Of a DNA stretch of 64,000 bases, positions 1 through 9,282 are shown piece by piece. The notes beneath the pieces were generated by a model that did no database searches, had not been told where the DNA came from, and saw only the letters and a list, made by a program, of their open reading frames with translations. The stretch is from the NCBI RefSeq assembly GCF_017312485.1, contig NZ_BMBA01000002.1:858635-922634 (forward strand), in the 5' to 3' direction. Positions within the stretch are counted from its first letter, which is position 1. Each line of letters starts with the position of its first letter. The translations under genes and the position numbers were made by a program. The stretch comes from Clostridium zeae (lineage in GTDB: Bacteria > Bacillota > Clostridia > Clostridiales > Clostridiaceae).

Positions 1-2765
1 CCTATATTAGCATAGTTAACAGTATCTGGTCCTGTGTAGACAGCATTTCCCTGAGCCATTTGTACTGATACAGGAGTACCTATTGATGCATATAAAGCTA
101 CCTTTGTTACAACCTTTATCTTTGGCTTAACTGCTTTACTTTCTAATTCCTTTATTATATCTGAATTACTTTTCTTTGATTTTTCATCTAATTGGTTTAA
201 AAGCTTTAAAGCCAATTCATTGCTTAACTTACCATTTTCTAATTCTTCAAAAATCTTAGAATTTAAGATAATTAACTTATTACCTTCAGTTTCTAAGCTA
301 TAACTTTCTTCTTCATTAAACTGACTTTTCTTTATCAAGTTATCTTTTTCATCATAATAAACAAAGCCTCTATCTTTACTTAATATAATTCTTTTAGTAC
401 CGCTTATAAGTTGGTCTATTAATTTAGAATAGATTTCTGACTTAGTTGAATCAATACTTCCTTGCTCAACTGCCTTTAAAAATCCTTTTTCGTTAACATA
501 ATACTTTTTATTAGCTATAAAGTTAATTATGTTAACAACAAATTGTCTATCTTTTTCTGGAATCCAGATACCGTTCTCCTTTGGTATACTGTTAATATAA
601 TCATTGACTTTTTCTTTTTCTATTGCACTTACTTCACTAAGTATCCCAGCCACAGCAAGGTTAAATTTACCTTCATTTGAAGTTAAATTCTTATTTTCTT
701 CTTTTACAGGTTGTCCTTGATTTGAAGTATTTTGTTCATTATTAATGCTGTCGTTTGTATTTTCTTTTGAACCACCTTCACTAACTGTACCATTATCTGT
801 TTTTGGTTCTGTGCCCGCATCTTTTGGTGAAGCTGGTGTAGCATTATTATTTTCTATAGGCTTATTTTCTGGGGGTTTATTTGTATCCTTATTACTATCG
901 TTTATTTGCTGCTCATTGCCCTTACTTATTTCAGTATTTGAGCTAACCAAGGTCTTATCCTTAATTAAATATGTTCCTTCTTTTTCTAAAGTTATATTTA
1001 ATAAAGTTTTATCTTTATCTAATTTCAGTTCTTTTCCTATTGCTTGCAAAACCTTGCTTTCACTCAAGGTATATACAGCTAAGTTATCTGGATTTATTTT
1101 ACTAGCTTTATCTATAACATATTTAAAAGTTACATTATTGTTATGTTTCTCTAGATATTCCTTGTCTATTTTAATTTCTGTATCTATTGTACTTTCAATA
1201 AACGCATCAGTTATATTTACTTTAGTCGTGACATTAGTGGCTTTACTTTCTTCTTGCTTTGATGCATTAGTTGCAGTGTTACTACCTGAGGCTGCTGATT
1301 CTTTACTAACCTCAGTATTGTTAACCTCATTAACAGCTTCACTTTTATTTTTATTATCGCTCCCTGTGCTTGATGTATTATTTGTAGCTTGTCCTCCAGC
1401 GTTAGTACCTTTTGAATCGCCGTTGTTAGATATCTGTTGCTGCTGCTGATTAGTTGAATTATCTTTTTGAGGATCAGCTTTCCCTACATTGTTTGTATCT
1501 TTGTTTGCATTTTCTCCAATTTTTGTTTCTGATCCTTTAGAAGAATTACTGTCTCCTTGTGAGTCTTTTGTACCATTATCTTTTGGATCTTCATAAGTTA
1601 TTATCTCTTGCTGAGGAACTCTCTCCTTTATCATATAGATGCCTGCTTCTTTAACAAAAAAGGTTATCTTTTTATTTGTAGCATCTAACTTAACCCCTTC
1701 AAGTTCTGTAAGCAAACCTTTATCATTCATTGAATATATAGTTAGTTTACTTTCATCTATCTTAATACTGTTGTCAAAGTAGTATCTTAAAGTTAATTCC
1801 TTATTTATAACCTCAGTATTATCCTTATTTACTACTATTAAATCCTCTAAACCATATAAATCCTCCGAAACAAGTTGAAAGGATTTATCCTTTTCTTCTT
1901 GCTCAGCTTTTGCCTGCTGATCTTTTAACTGTTGTAACAATTTTTGATACTCTTCTTCGCTAAGCTGGACTGTATTAGGTTTAGTACTATTTTCTTCTAC
2001 TTTTGTATTATTTACATTTGTATTTGTATTATTTTTATTAATCACTACTGGATTTTCATTTGTTGTTGCAGTTTGTTTCTTATCCTCTTGTTTAATTTCT
2101 TGATTTTTTTCTTCGTGGTATATTGGCACCTTAAAGTCATTCATAGGATACTTAGCATTATTTTTATCCAGAAGCGCCACTTGATATTCATATTCCTTAT
2201 CTCTAACCACGTCATTATCTATAAACTCATTACCTTCAGCTTTGTCTACAATTACTTTATACTGTTCTTCACCTACTACTCTTTTGGAAATAGTAAATGA
2301 GTTCATGGATTCTACTTTATCCCATTGTAGTTTTATACTATTAGCTTCTCTTTTCCAGTTCAACTTGACATTTATGTCTCCAGCCTTTAGCTTATCTTCC
2401 ATAGCCTTTAAGTCTTTGACAACTATAAGCTGACTAACTTTTTTGTCTTTATAATATGCTGTTAAAGTAGCCATACCTGTGTTTAAGGCTACTAATTTTT
2501 CATCCTTTATTGAGAAAACATTATTATCACTTGATTCATATGTAACATTTTCTTTTAATGGTATAGTATTTTCTTTGTATATCCCATACGTAGTTAATTC
2601 AATCTTATCTCCTACATATATATTTTTTGCTTCATAACTAAGCTTTAAATCAATTAAATCACTAGCTTCAACCGCTAAAACTGTTTCTGATACAGAAATA
2701 GCAGTAAAAATCGTGACCAAAAGTAAAGCAATAAAGCTTCTCAAACCCACCTTAATTTTTTTCAT
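1..2765 (-). CDS. Large secreted modular protein, 3' end beyond window
   Basis: An open minus-strand frame starts at ATG 2765, seven bases after an AGGGGG ribosome site, and stays open to base 1, so about 921 N-terminal residues are visible. Residues 1-31 form a signal peptide (MKKIK, a hydrophobic core, then VLA). A bacterial Ig-like (Big_2-type) domain follows at about 35-115 and a fibronectin-III-like domain at about 125-215. Then come Gln/Asn/Ser/Lys-rich linkers alternating with two related beta-rich units at about 300-380 and 505-600, which end GIYMIKER and GTYLIKDK. Residues 695-870 look more globular. The last visible residues (AVYTGPDTVNYANIG) resemble the start of a bacterial SH3 domain, which would bind cell wall. 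The protein is probably exported and wall-associated. I do not recognise a catalytic domain in the visible part; one may lie beyond the edge. Confidence 0.8.
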   Translation of the reverse strand, partial: MKKIKVGLRSFIALLLVTIFTAISVSETVLAVEASDLIDLKLSYEAKNIYVGDKIELTTYGIYKENTIPLKENVTYESSDNNVFSIKDEKLVALNTGMATLTAYYKDKKVSQLIVVKDLKAMEDKLKAGDINVKLNWKREANSIKLQWDKVESMNSFTISKRVVGEEQYKVIVDKAEGNEFIDNDVVRDKEYEYQVALLDKNNAKYPMNDFKVPIYHEEKNQEIKQEDKKQTATTNENPVVINKNNTNTNVNNTKVEENSTKPNTVQLSEEEYQKLLQQLKDQQAKAEQEEKDKSFQLVSEDLYGLEDLIVVNKDNTEVINKELTLRYYFDNSIKIDESKLTIYSMNDKGLLTELEGVKLDATNKKITFFVKEAGIYMIKERVPQQEIITYEDPKDNGTKDSQGDSNSSKGSETKIGENANKDTNNVGKADPQKDNSTNQQQQQISNNGDSKGTNAGGQATNNTSSTGSDNKNKSEAVNEVNNTEVSKESAASGSNTATNASKQEESKATNVTTKVNITDAFIESTIDTEIKIDKEYLEKHNNNVTFKYVIDKASKINPDNLAVYTLSESKVLQAIGKELKLDKDKTLLNITLEKEGTYLIKDKTLVSSNTEISKGNEQQINDSNKDTNKPPENKPIENNNATPASPKDAGTEPKTDNGTVSEGGSKENTNDSINNEQNTSNQGQPVKEENKNLTSNEGKFNLAVAGILSEVSAIEKEKVNDYINSIPKENGIWIPEKDRQFVVNIINFIANKKYYVNEKGFLKAVEQGSIDSTKSEIYSKLIDQLISGTKRIILSKDRGFVYYDEKDNLIKKSQFNEEESYSLETEGNKLIILNSKIFEELENGKLSNELALKLLNQLDEKSKKSNSDIIKELESKAVKPKIKVVTKVALYASIGTPVSVQMAQGNAVYTGPDTVNYANI

Positions 2766-2952
2766 AAAATCCCCCTACAATAATTTGAATTATTATCTAA
2801 ACTATCCTCCTTTTCACAATTATTACATTAAAATCTTATCAACAATAACATTAGTTTTCAACTAATACTTCATGATAATTGATATCAATTGTTAAATCAT
2901 ACTATAATTAAGACATTTATTTATAAAATTTAATATATAAAGTACATGGCAA

Positions 2953-2990
2953 AAAGGCTGCTCCAAACTAATCGCTTTGGAGCAGCCTTT
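2953..2990 (-). terminator. Hairpin terminator
   Basis: Perfect 15-bp inverted repeat (AAAGGCTGCTCCAAA and its complement) with an 8-base loop. An A-run on its left gives a U-run on minus-strand RNA, so it would end transcripts of the broken nuclease gene at 3011. Confidence 0.8.
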
Positions 2991-3010
2991 TACTAATTGT
3001 TATGATTTTA

Positions 3011-3706
3011 TTAAAATATTTCACTTTTTAGTTTTCTTACTTCATCTTCACTCAGTCCTGTTATCTCCATTACAAAAGAAATATCTGCACCCTTGCGCAA
3101 AGCATTTTTAGCGATTTCTTTATTTCTTTCATCCTTTGCACCTTCTATCATACTCTTTTCGTCCAGTATCTTTTTCATTCTAAGTTCTGCAAGTCTTACA
3201 GTTTCAGGGTCTCTACTTAGCATATCTAAGACAGTTATAGCTTTTTTTATTGCAGGTTCTCCCATTTCCACCACCTCCATTACTTCTTTTTCAGGTTTAG
3301 TTAAAAATGCAAGCCATTTATTTAAGCTGTTATTTAGTTTTGGTTGTTCATCTAAAAATTTGGGTAATTCTACAAAATGTATCTCCAATATATCTGATAA
3401 CATTATCTTCTCATCATCTTCATACAAATGGTATGTTGTGTGATATTTATTACTATCAATATAATTAAAATTAAGTATATTTATTGTTATAGTTTTATTA
3501 AGATCTTTATAATTTTCTCCTCTTTTTATCTGGCTTGAATATAGTCTAGACCAATAGAAGAGAGTTCTATTTATCATGTTATATCTATTTATAAGCTGAA
3601 TTTCTACATTTATGTGAATTCCTTTTTCTGTTACAACTCTTACATCTAATATGCCTATTTTATCATCAACGGCTTCAATATCTGATAGCTTTGTAAGCTG
3701 AAAAAG
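3011..3706 (-). pseudogene. Rpn/PD-(D/E)XK nuclease-family transposase, 5'-truncated
   Basis: The reading frame is a near copy of the one at 9427-10331 (shared stretches include NRTLFYWSRLYS, KTITINILNFNYI and RDPETVRLAELRMK). It belongs to the Rpn family (PD-(D/E)XK nuclease family transposase), which is linked to recombination-promoting DNA cleavage. The first ATG in frame is at 3577, but recognisable family sequence (KLSDIEAVDDKIGILDVRV, EIQLINRYNM) continues upstream to about 3703, where it stops at an in-frame TAA inside a fragment of the foldback repeat. The first 50 or so residues, which begin MDFNFDDKMILDPKND in the other copy, are gone. The 3' end ends cleanly in KLKSEIF. It is most likely inactive, and the repeat marks the break point. 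Confidence 0.8.
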
Positions 3707-3772
3707 TTATATTAATTCTTTGCGAAGCTCATTAAAGTATGGGAGGTAGTGACAACTAAATTTCAGAGCATT
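3703..3772 (+). repeat. Foldback repeat, copy A (partial, right arm)
   Basis: The stretch ATATTAATTCTTTGCGAAGC, CTCATTAAAGTATGGGAGG and a closing CTAAATTTCAG matches the right arm of the fuller copies at 22344 and 25750. The core hairpin and left arm are missing. Its left edge is the break point of the truncated Rpn gene. Confidence 0.7.
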
Positions 3773-3783
3773 AAAAATGCATC

Positions 3784-4650
3784 CTACAACTTAATTTTAA
3801 ACTCATTTAAGCATCTAACAATTCCTTCTTCAGTAGTACCAAACTTGATTCCAAATCTCGCAAGCTTGCTTGTATCTAATCTTACATCTCTTGGATTGTC
3901 ACTGTACTTTTCTGTATCAGCTTCAAGAATTTCCTCTGTCCTATGCTCAAGTCCTAACTGCTTTATGATGAACTTAACAACCTCGTATCTGCTTAAATTA
4001 TTTACACTTCCTACATGGTAAGTATCGTAAGGGATTTCAAAGATTTTATCAAATTGCTCTATAAGCTCATAAACATAAGTCATTCCTCTGAATTCATTTG
4101 TTAGAGCTATTATTTTTTCACCCTTCATTATAGCTGTCATAGTATCCCATAGGATATTTGATGCCATATTGAAGCCTCTTTGAGGAAGACCAAATTGCCA
4201 TGTAAATCTTAATACCCACACTTCATCTAATATATCTTTAACAAGTTTTTCTGCTTCAAGCTTATTCTCTCCATATACTGTGTTAGGTACTGGAGTACTT
4301 TCTTCGTTGAAAGGTCCTCTGTTATCATTTCCATTGAATACTTGCTCTGAGCTTATGAATACCATCTTAGCTCCAACTTCCTTGCAAGCTTTAGCTACAT
4401 TTATAGCTCCTTGAACATTGATCTTATAAGCAAGCTCTGGATGCTTGTTGCAGAAATCAGTAACTGCAATAGCTGCTGCATGAATTACAAAGTCTGGTTT
4501 AATTTCTTTAAAGGCATTTACAACTTCTTCTTCATTAACTATATCTAAATCATCTTTATCAGTTACTATTACTTCATACTTTCCTCTATAAAAGTCTGCA
4601 AGTCTTGTTCCAAAAAATCCATTTCCACCAGTTAATAAAATCTTCTTCAT
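3784..4650 (-). CDS. RmlD-like SDR family sugar-nucleotide reductase/epimerase
   Basis: 288-residue extended short-chain dehydrogenase. The dinucleotide-binding loop GGNGFFG is at residues 8-14, the HAAA strand end near 57-60, the catalytic serine region FISSEQVFNG at about 99-107, and the YGENK catalytic pair at Tyr126 and Lys130. It is closest in style to dTDP-4-dehydrorhamnose reductases (RmlD): the FISSEQVFNG and GPFNEESTPVPNTVYGENK stretches follow that pattern. The likely role is NAD(P)-dependent reduction or epimerisation of an activated sugar, but no other sugar-nucleotide genes lie nearby, so the substrate is open. It appears to be a single-gene unit: the next gene upstream is 328 bp away. 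Its 3' end lies 12 bp from the copy A foldback fragment. Confidence 0.85.
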   Translation of the reverse strand: MKKILLTGGNGFFGTRLADFYRGKYEVIVTDKDDLDIVNEEEVVNAFKEIKPDFVIHAAAIAVTDFCNKHPELAYKINVQGAINVAKACKEVGAKMVFISSEQVFNGNDNRGPFNEESTPVPNTVYGENKLEAEKLVKDILDEVWVLRFTWQFGLPQRGFNMASNILWDTMTAIMKGEKIIALTNEFRGMTYVYELIEQFDKIFEIPYDTYHVGSVNNLSRYEVVKFIIKQLGLEHRTEEILEADTEKYSDNPRDVRLDTSKLARFGIKFGTTEEGIVRCLNEFKIKL

Positions 4651-4978
4651 TTCAATTCCTCCGTTTACTCTCTTAATATTTTAGGTCTATATGAATACTT
4701 TTTATATTTGTGCGAATTTATTTTTTTGTTATAGCATTAAAATTCAAGCAGCCTCCCAATATAATTCTCATAAACACAGATTATATGAGAAACTATTTAA
4801 CTTTTTAAATATATAAATAGTTTTAATTTTATAATTTAAAATTTTTATATAGGTATATTTTTGTATATTTATAAATTTTCCATTTTAAAACGTCTAAAAC
4901 TCTGTTTTAATTTAATTCTTGAAGTAGTTTATTTTTCCAATAGGATATTAATTATTTTGAAGATAACACTTTATGCCT
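4651..4978. other. Intergenic, AT-rich, small hairpin
   Basis: 328 bp with no credible ORF. It holds an 8-bp inverted repeat (TTCTCATA 4765-4772, TATGAGAA 4784-4791) and long A/T runs. It must carry the promoter of the SDR gene and the end of the glycyl radical operon, but I can point to neither with confidence. Confidence 0.5.
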
Positions 4979-5830
4979 CTATCTGCCACCGATAAATACC
5001 ATAAGTCCTTCTTGCTCCATTTTCAGCTTTATAGCATTTACTTCTTCCTCTGATGGAGGCTTTATATCTAATAAGCTGTAGTCTTTACCTAAATACTCAT
5101 ACTTCTTGCTTCCATATTGATGAAAAGGAAGTATATGAATTTCTTTTAAACCTAGCTCTTTAACAAAAGCAATGATCTCAGATATATTATCATCCTCCAT
5201 AGTATAACCAGGAATCAAAGGTATTCTTGGTATAACCTCATGATTATTTAAAACCAGCTCTTTCATATTGCTTCTTATAAGCTCTATGTCTGCTCCTAAT
5301 ATATCCTTTGCTTTTTCTTTATCCATTATTTTAAGATCGAAAAGAATTAAATCTAAATATTTTGCTAGCTCTAAAAGTTTTTCAGTATCTCCTTGCCCTG
5401 AGGTTTCTATTGCTGTGTTTATGGAGAATTCCTTTAACCTTTTTAGTAGTGCTAAGACAAATTTGGGTTGTGCTAAAACTTCACCACCAGATAAAGTAAC
5501 TCCACCTTCAGAAGTATCATAAAATACTATATCCTTTTTAACTTCATTAACTACTTCTTCTACGGTGTATTCTTTACCTATATAATCTAGAGCTCCAGTT
5601 GGGCATTTGTCTGGACTCATATTACATTTAGCACAGCTTTCACTGCTGCACTTTATACATAGATTAGGTTTCCTCATTATCTCTAATTTAAACTTCTGAG
5701 ATTCTGGATTAGAGCACCAAGGACATTTAAGCGGACAGCCTTTAAAGAATACAACAGTTCTTATTCCTCCACCATCATGCAAGCTATACCTTTGTATATT
5801 AAAAATTATGGCTTTTTCCAAAGTAACCAC
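4979..5830 (-). CDS. Glycyl-radical enzyme activating protein (radical SAM)
   Basis: 283 residues, the partner activase of the glycyl radical enzyme just upstream (2-bp gap, same strand, surely one transcript). The radical-SAM triad CxxxCxxC is Cys32, Cys36 and Cys39 (GCPLKCPWCSNPE). It is preceded by the family's N-terminal signature SLHDGGGIRTVVFFKGC. A ferredoxin-like insert at about 57-77 carries five more cysteines (58, 61, 66, 69, 76), as in activases of non-PFL glycyl radical enzymes. TLSGGEVLAQP is the conserved glycine-rich SAM-binding segment. The protein uses SAM and a [4Fe-4S] cluster to abstract a hydrogen from the C-terminal glycine of its partner. It works only without oxygen, consistent with an anaerobe. 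Confidence 0.93.
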   Translation of the reverse strand: MVTLEKAIIFNIQRYSLHDGGGIRTVVFFKGCPLKCPWCSNPESQKFKLEIMRKPNLCIKCSSESCAKCNMSPDKCPTGALDYIGKEYTVEEVVNEVKKDIVFYDTSEGGVTLSGGEVLAQPKFVLALLKRLKEFSINTAIETSGQGDTEKLLELAKYLDLILFDLKIMDKEKAKDILGADIELIRSNMKELVLNNHEVIPRIPLIPGYTMEDDNISEIIAFVKELGLKEIHILPFHQYGSKKYEYLGKDYSLLDIKPPSEEEVNAIKLKMEQEGLMVFIGGR

Positions 5831-5832
5831 TC

Positions 5833-8124
5833 CTATAATACATGCTCTGTTCTATTGATGATGTCATTTTGTATGCCAGTATCAAGCTCTACGAAGATTG
5901 CACTATAGCCAGCTACCCTAACTACTAAGTTTTGATATTTCTCTGGATGTTTTTGTGCATCTTTTAAAGTATCAGCTGATACTACATTAAACTGAACATG
6001 TTGTATTTTTAATCTGCTAAAAGCCTGAATATATGCTACTAATTTTCTTAAACCTTCTGTTCCCTCTAAAACTGCTGGTGAGAACTTAACATTTAGTAGA
6101 CTTCCATTTGAAGTTAGGTAATTGTCAAGCTTACTTACACTCTTAAGACTTGCTGTAGGTCCATTTTTATCTCTTCCTACCATTGGAGATAAACCTCCAT
6201 CTGCAAGCTGCTCTTTTGCCATTCTTCCATCTGGCGTTGCTCCCACTGCTTCACCTAGAGGAATATGAGCAGAAACTGTGTAGGAACCAGGTTGGAACAT
6301 ACCGCCTCTGATATTTTCATATTTTTCTACCTCCTCACAGTAGTAAGAAAGTATTTCTGAACCCAATAAGTCTACTTCATCAACATCATTGCCATACTTA
6401 GAATATCTATTTATAATTCTTTGTCTTAGTATCTCGTTGTTTTTCCAGTTGTTTTCAAGGATTGTCACAAGCTCATCTAAAGTCATTTCCTTATCTTCAA
6501 ATACAAGTTTCTTTATTGTATACAAGGAATCACTTAAATTTGGGCCACCAATTCCTTGAACTCCTGAGAAGTTGTAGATAGCTCCACCTTCAGTTATGTC
6601 TTTCCCGCTTTCTAAACATCCACATATGAAGTTTGATAAAAATGGAGTAGGTGCACATTCTCTATGAGCTTTGTCAACTATATTGGAACCTTCCACCATG
6701 TCCTTAACATATTTTGATATATTCTTCTTAACTGCAGTCATTAAATCCTCAAAACAATCAAAGCCTTTTCTGTTTTCCTTTAAAGTAACTTCCATAGTCT
6801 TTAGAAGATTGAATAGTGCTATATCATGAAGTCCATAAGTCTTCTTTGGAATAGAAAGCTCAACACATCCTACCACCGCATAGTCTCTTGCATCCTTTAA
6901 ACTTACTCCTCTATTTACATAGGCTAATATGTTAGCTTCATCATTAAATACCTGCGGCATTCCAGTACCGATTCTTATAGCTTCTGCAGATTTCATCAAA
7001 AAATCTCTTGGAGATTTTTCTCCTACACGGATGCTTAAATTTGGTTGAGGTAATCTTATATCTCCCATTATCTCAAGCATAAGATGAGATAATTCATTAG
7101 TTACATCAACACCTTTTTCATCTAATCCACCTAGAACTATAGTGTATCCTATAGGGAAACCTGCAAAATACCTTGCACTTTCAGTACTTCTTAGTGCAAC
7201 TATTGTATTAAATTTTATATAAAGAGCTCTAAGAATTTCTTTTAAGAATTCCTTATCTTCTCCAGCCTCTAAAGATTTTTTATAGTATGGATACATATAT
7301 TGATCAAATCTTCCTGGAGAAATAGAGCTTGCATTTGACTCATGTTGGAACACTACACTTATAAACCAAAATAATTGAATCGCTTCGTAAAAGTTATCTG
7401 GTTTTTCATAGGCTACTTTTTTTGATATTCTTGCTATCTCATTCAGTTCTCTTTTTCTTTGTAGATCTTGTTCTCTCTTAGCCATATTTTCAGCAAGTTC
7501 TGCATGACGTAATATATAATCACTAGTTGAACTTAAGGTTATAAAGGATGCTTTATAGAAATTATTTTCAGGATAACTTTGCACCTTTTCTTCTATCTGT
7601 CTAATCATATATCCTAAGCCTTTTTCCAAAACAACTTCGTAGTCAGGTATGATATGCCCTTGACCTTTATCTGTTTGGTTCAGTGCTACTATCTTAGTTT
7701 TTGTAGTTTCTTTTATATTTTGAGGAATAGTTTCTTCACAGTAATCCTTTAAGGATTTGCCTTTCCAATATGTGTAAAGTTCGTTTTTGAAATATTCCTT
7801 ATCTTCTTCACTAATTTCAAACTTATCTTGAGCTCTTGTAGGGAATTCATCAAGCTCTTCTAAAATCCAATATGGTGACATTTCAGGGGATATTACTCCT
7901 GCTCTTGGTTTAACAGTTCTATCTCCAACGATAAGTTCACCTTTTTTAATTTCAATTTCTACCTTATTTAATATATTTGCTAAAGCTTTAGCTCTTCTAA
8001 TAACTACCGGTAGTCCTTCAGTAGCTTTGAAGCTTTCTGTATAAAGCTTAGCTCTTTCCAAGGAAACTTGTCTCTTTTCTCTAAAAAGCTCATCTTTTAA
8101 AAACTGAATTCTATCACTAAGCAT
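5833..8124 (-). CDS. Glycyl radical enzyme, GCVE (dehydratase-like) type
   Basis: 763 residues, full length for the pyruvate formate-lyase superfamily. The radical-bearing RVAGYS motif puts the glycyl radical at Gly739, 24 residues from the C terminus. The thiyl cysteine is Cys420 in DYAVVGCVELSIP, with Glu422 two residues later. A GCVE signature is typical of C-O or C-N lyases and dehydratases (glycerol, propanediol, hydroxyproline, choline) and not of formate-lyases, which have adjacent cysteines. The region around HIIPDYEVVLEKGLG resembles the E. coli PflD/YbiW group. No proC, aldehyde dehydrogenase or microcompartment genes are adjacent, so the substrate cannot be named. ATG 8124 follows a GGGAGGG site. 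The activase follows directly. Confidence 0.92.
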   Translation of the reverse strand: MLSDRIQFLKDELFREKRQVSLERAKLYTESFKATEGLPVVIRRAKALANILNKVEIEIKKGELIVGDRTVKPRAGVISPEMSPYWILEELDEFPTRAQDKFEISEEDKEYFKNELYTYWKGKSLKDYCEETIPQNIKETTKTKIVALNQTDKGQGHIIPDYEVVLEKGLGYMIRQIEEKVQSYPENNFYKASFITLSSTSDYILRHAELAENMAKREQDLQRKRELNEIARISKKVAYEKPDNFYEAIQLFWFISVVFQHESNASSISPGRFDQYMYPYYKKSLEAGEDKEFLKEILRALYIKFNTIVALRSTESARYFAGFPIGYTIVLGGLDEKGVDVTNELSHLMLEIMGDIRLPQPNLSIRVGEKSPRDFLMKSAEAIRIGTGMPQVFNDEANILAYVNRGVSLKDARDYAVVGCVELSIPKKTYGLHDIALFNLLKTMEVTLKENRKGFDCFEDLMTAVKKNISKYVKDMVEGSNIVDKAHRECAPTPFLSNFICGCLESGKDITEGGAIYNFSGVQGIGGPNLSDSLYTIKKLVFEDKEMTLDELVTILENNWKNNEILRQRIINRYSKYGNDVDEVDLLGSEILSYYCEEVEKYENIRGGMFQPGSYTVSAHIPLGEAVGATPDGRMAKEQLADGGLSPMVGRDKNGPTASLKSVSKLDNYLTSNGSLLNVKFSPAVLEGTEGLRKLVAYIQAFSRLKIQHVQFNVVSADTLKDAQKHPEKYQNLVVRVAGYSAIFVELDTGIQNDIINRTEHVL

Positions 8125-8608
8125 TTTACCCTCCCTTAAAATATCCTTAACGTTTTATTATTTCATCTTTATTTTTATCATTTATTATTGTTTAATATCA
8201 TTATATATCATTTAACCTTTGTATTCAATAATAAATAGTATAATTTTTCTTCGTTGTTTATTATTAATTTATTGTTTTGTAGTTTTTCAACTTGATTCCA
8301 ATCAACATAAGTTGAATCAATATATGTTTTTAACTATAGAGATTCTTTATTATAAAAATTTTAAATTCTACAAAACAATAAATACAGATAAACTGCTTCA
8401 ATCCTTAAACTCCAAATAAAGATTTCGATGGTTCTACGAATCTTTATTTGGATAAATTCTAATATGAAGTAGTTTATTTATATAAAGCATGTATAAAATG
8501 ATAAATTTGTATAATAGTTGGGAATAATAAAAAATAATAGAGTATTTTTGAATTGCAATAGTATCATTTTGCAATAAGGAGTGCTATACTTGTTGTCGTA
8601 CCAAGAAA
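8125..8608. other. Divergent intergenic region with perfect hairpin
   Basis: 484 bp between the minus-strand glycyl radical operon and the plus-strand HNH gene. The left part is extremely AT-rich with repeated ATCATTTA words and must hold the operon promoter. A hairpin lies at 8411-8452 (CCAAATAAAGATT pairing with AATCTTTATTTGG) with no U-run, so it may be an operator or RNA element and not a terminator. The 66-codon frame at 8219 has no ribosome site and is probably chance. Confidence 0.5.
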
Positions 8609-9274
8609 ATGAAAGAGGTGTTTCTTATAAATACAAATTATAAAAACTTTAATAACGAATACGAAATTAATGGTGATATTGCTACCATCTCAATATTGAA
8701 GAAGAACGGCGAAAAGCTTTCAGCTAAAATAGATGCTTCTGATGTAGATAAGGTTAAAGAATGTGGTGTATGGTTTGCTGAATGGAATAAATACTTTAAT
8801 GATTACATAGTTGAAAACATAAGTTCAACAAAAAAGAACAAACAAGCTAAGCCATTAAAGCAAAGCTTACAAAGCGTTGTTCTAGATGTTAATCCTAAGG
8901 CTCCAGTAAAACATAAAAATGGCGATACTTTAGATAACACAAAAGCTAATCTTGAAATAGTTGAAAGAAATACTAAAAATGAATACGAAATAGTAGATGA
9001 AGATACTGCTGCTATACTATTAAAGGATAAGTATGGAAAAGTTATATCAAAGGCTCTTATATCTAGAGATGACTTAGGTGCTGTTGTAACTGATGCCTAT
9101 AGCTGGGTACTATATAAGGTTCATAATGATATTTCAGTTATTGCAAATACTCCAGAAGGAAGAATTCATTTAGACAAATTAATAATGAATCCTGCTGAAG
9201 GTGAAAAGGTTCATCATATCAACTTAAATCCTTTAGATAATAGAAGAAAAAACTTAGAGAATACAAACGCTTAA
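8609..9274 (+). CDS. HNH endonuclease-like protein with duplicated HNH unit
   Basis: 221 residues with two copies of an HNH-like unit: VKHKNGDTLDNTKANLEIVERN in the first half and VHHINLNPLDNRRKNLE near the C terminus. The second keeps the HH...N...N pattern of the HNH/AP2-type homing nucleases. The first lacks the histidine pair and is probably degenerate. These proteins are usually solitary, mobile DNA-cutting genes. The start is uncertain: ATG 8609 has no good ribosome site, while AAGGAG at 8576-8581 is ideally placed for TTG 8590, which opens a 17-codon peptide in another frame. Translation may be coupled, or an upstream frameshift may exist. A strong terminator follows. A stub of a second copy sits at 10396-10434. 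Confidence 0.65.
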   Translation: MKEVFLINTNYKNFNNEYEINGDIATISILKKNGEKLSAKIDASDVDKVKECGVWFAEWNKYFNDYIVENISSTKKNKQAKPLKQSLQSVVLDVNPKAPVKHKNGDTLDNTKANLEIVERNTKNEYEIVDEDTAAILLKDKYGKVISKALISRDDLGAVVTDAYSWVLYKVHNDISVIANTPEGRIHLDKLIMNPAEGEKVHHINLNPLDNRRKNLENTNA

Positions 9275-9282
9275 AGACAGTA

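Noticed and set aside
745-2433. Plus-strand open frames opposite the large secreted protein
   Set aside because: They are antisense shadows of the continuous minus-strand frame, have hydrophobic low-quality sequence and no ribosome sites.
5833-8124. Calling the glycyl radical enzyme a pyruvate formate-lyase or hydroxyproline dehydratase
   Set aside because: It lacks the adjacent Cys-Cys of formate-lyases, and there is no proC neighbour or GCVET signature to support hydroxyproline dehydratase.
8219-8419. 66-codon plus-strand frame in the GRE/HNH intergenic region
   Set aside because: No ribosome site, composition of plain AT-rich DNA, and it would overlap the promoter region of the glycyl radical operon.
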